DNA from: an uncultured Prevotella sp.
Lineage (GTDB): Bacteria; Bacteroidota; Bacteroidia; Bacteroidales; Bacteroidaceae
Assembly: GCF_946404925.1 (NCBI RefSeq)
Contig: NZ_CAMJFM010000011.1
Location: 1-64,000 of the forward strand
Length of the DNA stretch: 64,000 bases
Direction of reading: 5' to 3'
Shown: in pieces, positions 56,735 through 64,000 of the stretch
How positions within the stretch are numbered: the stretch's first letter is position 1
How the letters are laid out: each line of letters starts with the position of its first letter
Position numbers and translations under genes: made by a program
The notes under the pieces: model-generated
What the model was told of the DNA's origin: nothing
Database searches by the model: none
Seen by the model: the letters and a program-made list of their open reading frames with translations, nothing else

Positions 56735-57151
56735 TCAATCTCTTATTTCCCGAAGCGGGATCATCACAAAGTCTCGCTTCAGCATCAGGGGGTGGGGAAT
56801 CTGCAAGTCAGGTTCATCCACCCTCAGATCGTCATATAGCAGTATGTCTATATCTATACAGCGATCGGCATAACCGCCATCGGTGCTTTTCTTCAGGCGC
56901 CCCATCTCACGTTCTATCTTCTGCGTGGCGCGCAGCACCTGCCGGGGTGTCAGCATGGTCTCGCACATGACTGCAGCGTTCACAAAGGTATTTTCCGACT
57001 CAAACCCCCAAGGTTCGGTTTCAATAAATGATGAAACACGAAGAACCTTGCCTACTCTTTCGCCAATCAAGCGAATAGCGCAAGCAAGGTTCTCTCTCTT
57101 ATCTCCAAGGTTAGACCCTAACCCCAAGTAAACATAATGTTCAATGCTCAA
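56735..57151 (-). CDS. folK: 2-amino-4-hydroxy-6-hydroxymethyldihydropteridine diphosphokinase (TTG start)
   Basis: YVYLGLGSNLGDKRENL; RCIDIDILLYDDL; IPHPLMLKRDFVMIPL. Confidence 0.93.
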   Translation of the reverse strand: MSIEHYVYLGLGSNLGDKRENLACAIRLIGERVGKVLRVSSFIETEPWGFESENTFVNAAVMCETMLTPRQVLRATQKIEREMGRLKKSTDGGYADRCIDIDILLYDDLRVDEPDLQIPHPLMLKRDFVMIPLREIRD

Positions 57152-57170
57152 TGTTCAATGCTCAATATTA
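57136..57170. repeat. TTCAATGC/TTCAATGT heptamer array between queA and folK
   Basis: aatgttcaatgctcaatgttcaatgctcaatatta; contains the folK TTG start codon. Confidence 0.85.
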
Positions 57171-58232
57171 ATCGTCCAGCATCAACAGTGCATCACCGTA
57201 GCAACCAAACTTATAATCCTCCTTCAGCGCACGCTGATAACCCTCGTACAGTAGGTCATACCCTACAAACGAAGCCTCGGTCATCATCATGGGCGACTCT
57301 GGGTGATAGAAGTTGCCGATCATTGCATTACACAGTCCGAACTCGTATGGTGGGAAGATGAACTTATTGGTCCATCCCTCAAACTCCTTCAGCATACCAT
57401 CGGTACCTACAGCACTCTCGGTGGCACGAGCGGTGCTCACACCTACGCAGCACACGCGGCGGCCGGTGCTCTTAGCCTTGTTTACCACCTCACAAGCCTC
57501 GGCTTTAACAAACATCTGCTCACTGCCCATCTTGTGTTTGGTCAGGTCTTCAACCTCGATGGCATCAAAGTTTCCAAGACCACAGTGCAGTGTGATAAAG
57601 GCAAAGTTAATACCCTTAATCTCCATACGCTTCATCAGCTCACGGCTGAAGTGCAGACCTGTTGAAGGCGCAGTAACAGCACCCTCGTTCTTAGCATATA
57701 TGGTCTGGAAATTATCCATATCCTCTGGGGTAGCAGGGCGCTTGTCGATGATGTAGCGTGGCAGTGGTGCCTCGCCAAGACCAAACAGCAACTCCTTGAA
57801 CTCATCGTGCGGACAGTCGTAGAGGAAACGCAGTGTACGTCCGCGGCTGGTGGTATTGTCAATCACCTCGGCCACCATTGGTCCATCCTCCTCAAAGAAG
57901 AGTTTGTTTCCAATACGTATCTTACGTGCAGGCTCTACAAGCACGTCCCACAGGCGCTGGTCGGCATTAAGCTCGCGCAGCAGGAATACCTCAATCTTTG
58001 CATCTGTCTTCTCCTTGGTGCCATACAGTCTTGCTGGGAACACCTTAGTATCGTTAAAGATAAAGGCATCGTCCTCATCAAAGTAGTCCAGAATATTACG
58101 GAAGTCAAGTCCCGTTTCAATCTTCTGACTCTTACGATGTAACACCATCAGTTTGCACTCATCGCGATGATAAGGTGGCTCGAGCGCAATCTGCTCTTCT
58201 GGTAACTTAAACTTAAACTGTGATAACTTCAT
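57168..58232 (-). CDS. queA: S-adenosylmethionine:tRNA ribosyltransferase-isomerase (QueA-like)
   Basis: MKLSQFKFKLPEEQIALEPPYHRDECKLMVLHR; NDTKVFPARLYG; APSTGLHFS. Confidence 0.94.
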   Translation of the reverse strand: MKLSQFKFKLPEEQIALEPPYHRDECKLMVLHRKSQKIETGLDFRNILDYFDEDDAFIFNDTKVFPARLYGTKEKTDAKIEVFLLRELNADQRLWDVLVEPARKIRIGNKLFFEEDGPMVAEVIDNTTSRGRTLRFLYDCPHDEFKELLFGLGEAPLPRYIIDKRPATPEDMDNFQTIYAKNEGAVTAPSTGLHFSRELMKRMEIKGINFAFITLHCGLGNFDAIEVEDLTKHKMGSEQMFVKAEACEVVNKAKSTGRRVCCVGVSTARATESAVGTDGMLKEFEGWTNKFIFPPYEFGLCNAMIGNFYHPESPMMMTEASFVGYDLLYEGYQRALKEDYKFGCYGDALLMLDD

Positions 58233-58241
58233 ATCTAAATT

Positions 58242-58958
58242 TTACGATTTTACTATTTCACTATTTGACAATTGTTTTTCCAGCCAGATTGGAAAATCAT
58301 CGAACGTCAGGCAGTCCTCTATGCGTACATCGCCCACACGGGTGCGGCATAGTTGCGTCAGGTGTGCGCCGCTGCCTAAGGCCTCGCCAATGTCGCGGGC
58401 CAGCGATCGGATGTAGGTACCCTTGCCACATGCCACACGTATCTGCAGCAGCATCTTCTCGGGGTCAAAGCTCATCAGCTCAATCTCGTCTATGCGTATG
58501 GGCTTGGGCTCCAGCTGGTGGTCGCTACCCTTGCGGGCCAGCTCGTAGGCACGGTCGCCACCCACCTTACAGGCCGAGAACAACGGTGGGCGCTGCATAA
58601 TGTCGCCCACAAATTTGGGCAGTGTCTGCTCTATCAGCTCGCGAGTAATGTGCTCGGTGGGGTACGTCTTATCCACCTCGTGCTCCAAGTCGTAGCTGGG
58701 CGTTGTGGCACCCAGTTGCAGCGTGGCGGTGTACTCCTTCGAGTGTTTCTGCAGCTCCTCAATCTGCTTGGTAGCCTTACCCGTGCACAGCACCAGCACA
58801 CCTGTTGCCAGGGGGTCTAGCGTTCCGGCATGCCCCATCTTCACACGCTTCACATGCAGACGCTTCGACAGCACATATCTGATGTGCGCCAACGCCCCAA
58901 AGCTCGACATGCGATAGGGTTTATTGATATATATGTATGCGCCTTCCTGGAAATTCAT
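58242..58958 (-). CDS. truB: tRNA pseudouridine(55) synthase
   Basis: GHAGTLDPLATGVLVLCTGKATK; CGKGTYIRSLARDIG. Confidence 0.95.
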   Translation of the reverse strand: MNFQEGAYIYINKPYRMSSFGALAHIRYVLSKRLHVKRVKMGHAGTLDPLATGVLVLCTGKATKQIEELQKHSKEYTATLQLGATTPSYDLEHEVDKTYPTEHITRELIEQTLPKFVGDIMQRPPLFSACKVGGDRAYELARKGSDHQLEPKPIRIDEIELMSFDPEKMLLQIRVACGKGTYIRSLARDIGEALGSGAHLTQLCRTRVGDVRIEDCLTFDDFPIWLEKQLSNSEIVKS

Positions 58959-59815
58959 TAGTCAACCATTGCAAGTGAATGACCTGTAAGCAGCAGCACA
59001 ATGATAATGGTGCCCATTACTATACGATAAATACCAAAGGCCTTGAATCCGTATTTGGTGAGATAGTCAACAAACCAGCGCATAGCCAGCAGTGCCACCA
59101 CAAATGCGATGACGCATCCCAGTATCAGCATGGTGATGTTGTGACTTGTGGCCCAAGCCGTATCTTCCTTCAGCAGATCCAGCAGGTCAAGCAGTGTGGC
59201 GCCGGCCATGGTTGGCACAGCCAGGAAGAACGAGAACTTAGCCGCACGGCGACGTGTAAGTCCCTGAGTCATACCGCCCACGATGGTAGCCATCGAGCGC
59301 GATACACCAGGAATCACCGATATACACTGATACAATCCTATTTTAAATGCACGGCGCTCGTCAACCTTGTTCTCCTCGCTGCCTTTGTTAAACAGCTTGT
59401 CGCAGAACAGCATGAACACACCTCCCAGCACCAGCATCACAGCCACTACCTCTACACTATCCAGCAACCAGTCCAGCAAACCTGACTTCTTAGCAGCCAA
59501 ACCAATCACCACAGCAGGCAACACACCTACTATCAGCAACCAGTAGAAATAGAATCTGTGCTTCAGTCTAATAAACAACGAGCTACCCTCGGGTGCGGGT
59601 GTATTGTCAAACTGGAAGAATCGCTTCCAATACAGGCATACCACCGAGAGGATGGCACCAAACTGAATGATAAACGTAAATGCGTGTACAAAAGGGTCGC
59701 CTTGAGGCACACCCAGCAGGTTCTGCGCTATAATCATGTGTCCGGTCGACGACACTGGCAGAAACTCTGTCAAGCCCTCAATAATGGCGATAATGACTGT
59801 TTCAATCCAATCCAT
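58958..59815 (-). CDS. uppP: Undecaprenyl-diphosphatase
   Basis: IIEGLTEFLPVSSTGHMIIA; PGVSRSMATIVGGM. Confidence 0.95.
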   Translation of the reverse strand: MDWIETVIIAIIEGLTEFLPVSSTGHMIIAQNLLGVPQGDPFVHAFTFIIQFGAILSVVCLYWKRFFQFDNTPAPEGSSLFIRLKHRFYFYWLLIVGVLPAVVIGLAAKKSGLLDWLLDSVEVVAVMLVLGGVFMLFCDKLFNKGSEENKVDERRAFKIGLYQCISVIPGVSRSMATIVGGMTQGLTRRRAAKFSFFLAVPTMAGATLLDLLDLLKEDTAWATSHNITMLILGCVIAFVVALLAMRWFVDYLTKYGFKAFGIYRIVMGTIIIVLLLTGHSLAMVD

Positions 59816-59850
59816 ATTTAATTTTTCAATTTTTACATTTTTAAATTTGC

Positions 59851-60078
59851 CTACTCGTCTTTTGGTTTTCTTACTACTGCATATATCATCGACACAAAGC
59901 CCACCAGGCAGATAACCGGGGCCACCTTTGTGCGGCGTGCACTGAAGATATCGGGCTCAAAAACGGTATCCGATGAGTTAGGACCTACCATCAGCAGGAA
60001 TCCGATAACCACAATGGCCATGCCAATTGCCAACAATATAAAGTTGGTCTTGTCGAATGCAAAATTCTTCTTATCCAT
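59851..60078 (-). CDS. DUF3098 small membrane protein
   Basis: MDKKNFAFDKTNFILLAIGMAIVVIGFLLM; uppP-DUF3098-ftsX order. Confidence 0.85.
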   Translation of the reverse strand: MDKKNFAFDKTNFILLAIGMAIVVIGFLLMVGPNSSDTVFEPDIFSARRTKVAPVICLVGFVSMIYAVVRKPKDE

Positions 60079-60152
60079 CATATCTAAAAATCTCAAACCT
60101 CAAATCTCAAATCTCAAACCTCATACCTCAAATCTCAAACCTCAAACCTCAA
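60079..60152. repeat. CTCAAAC/CTCAAAT heptamer array between ftsX and DUF3098
   Basis: tctaaaaatctcaaacctcaaatctcaaatctcaaacctcatacctcaaatctcaaacctcaaacctcaaatc. Confidence 0.9.
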
Positions 60153-61027
60153 ATCTTATACAGTTCTCCAGCCGACATGCGGAGGAATTTATTGACCGAG
60201 ATATACGAGCATGCAGCTGTAATGATGATACCAAACAGCAGCACAGCCCCAGCCGTGATGGCCAGTTCGCGCCAGCTGATAACTGCCACAATGTTAGGCT
60301 CGTAATAATACAGTCCGTAGAACAGTCCGCCCAGCACAGCGATGGCTATCAGGGCAGCCGCAACGCCCACCAGCAGAGCCTGATTCATAAACGGGCGGCG
60401 TATAAAGCCCCACGATGCGCCCACCAGTTTCATGGTGTGTATCAGGAATCGGCGCGAGTAAACGCTGAGTCTCACGGTGTTGTTAATCAGCGAGAACGAC
60501 ACAAACGTCAGCAGCACAGCCAGTGCCAGTAGCAGCAGGTTCAACTTGGTCAGATTGCGGTTCACACTGTCCATCAGGTCCACCTGATAGGCCACATCCG
60601 TAATCTTAGGGTTCTTCTGCAGCTCCTTAGCTATCCACTTCAGCGAGTCGCGGTTGGCATAGTCGCCCTTCAGTTGCAGCTCAAGTGTAGCCGGGAATGG
60701 GTTCACACCTAAGAATTCCGATGGGTCCGATCCCATAGCTTCAGTCTGCTCCTTCAGTGCCTGATCCTTGCTGATAAAGTCAATGTTTCTTGAGTAGGGG
60801 CGATGATACAGGTCGCGACACAACATCTTTGCACCGTTCACACTCACATCGTCACTAAGCATCACAGTCACAGTCAGGTTCTCCTTCACACACTGCGACA
60901 GATTACGACTGGTCTGTACCGAGAACACCACCAGCCCAAGCAGAACCAGCACCATCGCAGTACTTATGCATAGTGTAACCAACTGCACACCACGACGGTT
61001 GCCAGCATATTTTTTTCGTCTTTTCAT
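60149..61027 (-). CDS. ftsX: FtsX-like permease (cell division)
   Basis: GVQLVTLCISTAMVLVLLGLVVFSVQTSRNLSQCVKENLTVTVMLSDDV; 4 TM. Confidence 0.92.
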   Translation of the reverse strand: MKRRKKYAGNRRGVQLVTLCISTAMVLVLLGLVVFSVQTSRNLSQCVKENLTVTVMLSDDVSVNGAKMLCRDLYHRPYSRNIDFISKDQALKEQTEAMGSDPSEFLGVNPFPATLELQLKGDYANRDSLKWIAKELQKNPKITDVAYQVDLMDSVNRNLTKLNLLLLALAVLLTFVSFSLINNTVRLSVYSRRFLIHTMKLVGASWGFIRRPFMNQALLVGVAAALIAIAVLGGLFYGLYYYEPNIVAVISWRELAITAGAVLLFGIIITAACSYISVNKFLRMSAGELYKI

Positions 61028-61055
61028 TTATTTACGTACGTAAAAATTCGAATTC

Positions 61056-61125
61056 GGCTGCAAAGTTACATATTTTTTTAGACATAAGTACATAAGAACA
61101 TATAATTTTTTGTAATTTTGCAGCC
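61056..61125. promoter_or_regulatory. Dyad-symmetric divergent promoter pair (ftsX / radical SAM)
   Basis: GGCTGCAAAGTTACA (61056-61070) and TGTAATTTTGCAGCC (61111-61125), 14/15 inverted match, each containing a -7 box. Confidence 0.8.
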
Positions 61126-61128
61126 GAT

Positions 61129-61905
61129 ATGAGTACAATTATTTATCCATCGCCCATTTTCGGGCCTGTTCACAGTCGTCGCCTGGGCATTTCGCTCGGC
61201 ATCAACCTTTTGCCAGCCGATGGCAAGGTGTGCAGTTTTAACTGTATCTATTGCGAGTGCGGTCTCAATGAGACTCATCGCCCTACCCTGCCCATGCCTA
61301 CGCGCGAAGAGGTAGCCGTTAAGCTCGAAGAGAAACTGCAGTCAATGACAACCGAAGGTCAGCTACCCGACGTGCTCACCTTTGCCGGCAATGGCGAACC
61401 CACTTGTAATCCCCATTTCCCCGAGATTATCGACGACGTGATCCGTCTGCGCAATCAGTATTGCCCGCAGGCCAAGGTTTCTGTACTCAGCAACTCCACC
61501 ATGATTCATCGTCCTGAGGTCCACGATGCACTTATGCGTGTTGATAACAATATCCTTAAGCTCGACACCATCAATCCTTCATATATTAATAAGGTGGATC
61601 AGCCTAATGGTAATTACGATGTACACAAGATTATAGAACGTCTAAAGGCTTTTAATGGTCATGTAATCATCCAGACGATGTTCATGCAAGGTAGTGTTAA
61701 CGGCGAATCTGTAGATAACACTGGCGATGAATACGTTAGCCCATGGCTTGAGGCTGTTAAAGAGATTGCCCCACAACAGGTAATGATCTACACCATAGAC
61801 CGCGAGACACCTGTGCAAGGTCTACAGAAAGCAACCCATGGACAACTCGACGCCATCCGCGACCGCGTCATTGCCCAAGGCATCCCCTGCTCAGCATCAT
61901 ATTAA
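61129..61905 (+). CDS. Radical SAM protein
   Basis: VCSFNCIYCECG; FAGNGEPTCNPHFPEI. Confidence 0.92.
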   Translation: MSTIIYPSPIFGPVHSRRLGISLGINLLPADGKVCSFNCIYCECGLNETHRPTLPMPTREEVAVKLEEKLQSMTTEGQLPDVLTFAGNGEPTCNPHFPEIIDDVIRLRNQYCPQAKVSVLSNSTMIHRPEVHDALMRVDNNILKLDTINPSYINKVDQPNGNYDVHKIIERLKAFNGHVIIQTMFMQGSVNGESVDNTGDEYVSPWLEAVKEIAPQQVMIYTIDRETPVQGLQKATHGQLDAIRDRVIAQGIPCSASY

Positions 61906-63170
61906 ATAAGACTCTTTTTCTTTCTATTTATCCACGAGTTGATAAACGATAACAATATGTAGGTAAACAGACCGATTATAATACCATCGGTGATACTGCC
62001 TGTTATGGTCATAAGCAGGATAATAAGGAAAGCGGGGAAACTCTCCTTTACATCTTCAAGATTTATATGACGGACGATACCAAATAGGTAGAGTCCGGCA
62101 ATAACCATGATTGGCGCTGTAGCTGCATTAGGGATGGCAAGGAACAGCGGAGCCAGAAAGAGACTTATAACAAAGCAAATGGCCACCACAAAGGCCGAAA
62201 GACCTGTTCGACCGCCCTCGGCAAAGCCCGTGGCACTCTCGACATAGGTGGTAACAGTGCTACAACCCAGGCAGGCGCCTGTAACAGTGGCAATGGCATC
62301 GCTGAGCATGATACGACGCAGGTGGGGGATGCGACCGTCCTTACGGATGATGCCCGAGCAGGCCATGACGCCCACAACGGTACCAAGGCTATCGAACACA
62401 TCGAAAAACAGCATGGTGAGCACACATACCCAGAAGTCGGGCCAGAAGATGAAATCGAACGAGAACTGGCAGAACAGCGGTGCAGGCGATGGCGGCAAGC
62501 AGAAAATACTATCGGGTATCTGCGTAACGCCAAACGGTATGCCAATAAGGGTGATGATAATGATGCTGGGCAGCAGACTGCCACGGAAACGCATGATAAA
62601 GAATGTGCCAGTGAGAATCAGACCCAACAGGAACAGCAGTGATGATGGGGTGGCAATGGTATCAAGATGATTAAAGATGGTGCCATTGGCCAGGATGCCA
62701 CTATTCTTGAATCCGATCATAGCTACAAAGAAACCGATGCCTGCTGCAATAGCATACTTAAGCGATGTGGGCACCATCTCGAAGATGATGCGACGCAGGC
62801 TGCTGATACAGATGAGCACGAACAGGATACCCTCGACCAGCACAGCGGTAAGTGCAAACTGCCAGGGATAGCCTAATGAGATACAAACAGTCTCGATAAA
62901 AAACACGTTAAGCGTAAGTCCTGGAGCCAATCCGAATGGGCGCTTGGCCACAAACGCCATGAGCAGTGTGCCAACGATGGCAGAAAGGGCTGTGGCAGTG
63001 AACATGGACTCGACGGGGAAGCCCAAGGGGCCCAGCGGTGCAAACATAGCTGGCAGCAGGGCCAGGATGTAAACCATGGTAAAGAAAGTGGTTACGCCCG
63101 AGATAACCTCGGTTCTGAGATCGTCGCGCTGCGACGAGAATCCTACTAACGAGAGGAGTTTGTCTTTCAT
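61902..63170 (-). CDS. NCS2 family nucleobase permease (AzgA-like)
   Basis: EVISGVTTFFTMVYILALLPAMF; GLAPGLTLNVFF; FFDVFDSLGTVVGV; STVTTYVESATGFAEGGRTGLSA. Confidence 0.94.
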   Translation of the reverse strand: MKDKLLSLVGFSSQRDDLRTEVISGVTTFFTMVYILALLPAMFAPLGPLGFPVESMFTATALSAIVGTLLMAFVAKRPFGLAPGLTLNVFFIETVCISLGYPWQFALTAVLVEGILFVLICISSLRRIIFEMVPTSLKYAIAAGIGFFVAMIGFKNSGILANGTIFNHLDTIATPSSLLFLLGLILTGTFFIMRFRGSLLPSIIIITLIGIPFGVTQIPDSIFCLPPSPAPLFCQFSFDFIFWPDFWVCVLTMLFFDVFDSLGTVVGVMACSGIIRKDGRIPHLRRIMLSDAIATVTGACLGCSTVTTYVESATGFAEGGRTGLSAFVVAICFVISLFLAPLFLAIPNAATAPIMVIAGLYLFGIVRHINLEDVKESFPAFLIILLMTITGSITDGIIIGLFTYILLSFINSWINRKKKSLI

Positions 63171-64000
63171 GCTTTATGTTCAATTGGAATGATCAGATCG
63201 AATTTTGCGCCACCACTATAACCGGGATCGATAGTGAGTGTGCCGCCAAGGCGCTCGGCTACCAGGCGGGCGATGGGCAGGCCAAGACCCGCGCCCTGCA
63301 CAAAGCTATCGAGCTTAGAGAAGCGCTCGAACACAAAATCATGCTTATCGCATGGTATACCAGGACCTGTATCGGCCACTGCAAAGTGCAGTTTATCATC
63401 CTCCTTAGCAAGACTGATAGTGATACTGCCCTGAGTGGTGAACTTGGCAGCATTATCGAGTAGCTTGGTAAGTATCTGGTTAATCATGTGGGGATGAGTG
63501 GTGATTATCTCGGTTTCGGGGATGGTGCAGCTACACTTAAGCTCCACACCCTGAGCTACTACAGGTTCGATGGTATCGCGGGCCTGAGTGATGATTGAAG
63601 CGGCGATACATGGTTCAGGATCAGGCAAGGCTGCACCACTCTCTGTATCAGATATCAAGATGAGGTCATCGAGGATATTAGTGAGCAGACGGGTGTTCTC
63701 CTGAATACGCTGGCTGAAGTCGAGACGCTCAGCTTCAGGAATCTCGATACCTGTCATGGTGAGTACCTGGGTGAAGCCATTGATGGCGTTGAGTGGGGTA
63801 CGTATCTCGTGAGTCATGCTACGAAGGAATGAGGTCTTAGCCTGCAGAGCTGCCTCTGCACGGTCGCGCTCGATGGCGAGCTGTTTGTTTTGAGCCACCA
63901 CCACGTTGCGCTCGCGCTGCAACTGGAGGTTTTTAACCTCAAGTCTGTGTTGCCAGCGGTTGTTTACTACAAGGAACACCAGCAGTGCTCCGATGCATAC
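63167..64000 (-). CDS. Sensor histidine kinase, N-terminal part beyond the window
   Basis: FLRSMTHEIRTPLNAINGF; VADTGPGIPCDKHDFVFERFSKLDSFVQGAGLGLPIARLVAERLGG. Confidence 0.92.
   Translation of the reverse strand, partial: VCIGALLVFLVVNNRWQHRLEVKNLQLQRERNVVVAQNKQLAIERDRAEAALQAKTSFLRSMTHEIRTPLNAINGFTQVLTMTGIEIPEAERLDFSQRIQENTRLLTNILDDLILISDTESGAALPDPEPCIAASIITQARDTIEPVVAQGVELKCSCTIPETEIITTHPHMINQILTKLLDNAAKFTTQGSITISLAKEDDKLHFAVADTGPGIPCDKHDFVFERFSKLDSFVQGAGLGLPIARLVAERLGGTLTIDPGYSGGAKFDLIIPIEHKA

Noticed and set aside
60079-60152. CTCAAAC array considered as a CRISPR array
   Set aside because: Unit is 7 nt without spacers; no cas genes in the window.
1-64000. Prophage, integrative element, toxin-antitoxin or defence island
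   Set aside because: No integrase, transposase, capsid, nuclease or recognisable defence genes seen; the gene content is housekeeping and polysaccharide-related.

Overview
Chromosomal window from a Bacteroidales bacterium, probably Prevotella-like: Bacteroidetes-type promoters (TAnnTTTG), a PorQ (T9SS) gene, no visible Shine-Dalgarno sites, and GH97/GH35/GH67/GH2/GH31/GH3 glycosidases. There are about 53 genes plus one tRNA-Ser(GGA). Most of the content is ordinary: hflX, nagB, rpoD, purD, folK, queA, truB, uppP, ftsX, cmk, a TolQ/ExbD operon, DUF2723, an NCS2 permease. I found no phage, integrase, CRISPR array or defence island. The parts worth a second look are: (1) a pervasive class of degenerate 7-10-nt 'stutter' arrays at operon gene junctions that often supply stop codons or start codons, sometimes paired with a hairpin, and that also occur in-frame inside glycosidase genes in the stop-free orientation; (2) a ~560 bp non-coding element (9547-10107) with ~65 bp imperfect terminal inverted repeats that each contain a hairpin; (3) REP-like palindromes in-frame in GH2 and GH67; (4) a LacI / degenerate HTCS-like 'pseudokinase' / GH31 operon with an operator over its own -33 box and a candidate small RNA on the other side; (5) an NTP-transferase / ATP-grasp / CDP-alcohol phosphatidyltransferase / HAD operon (possible unusual lipid headgroup pathway) driven by a dyad-symmetric promoter; (6) a 600 bp palindrome-rich intergenic region with two loop-less 36 bp palindromes. 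All calls come from reading the sequence and ORF track; no database search was run.
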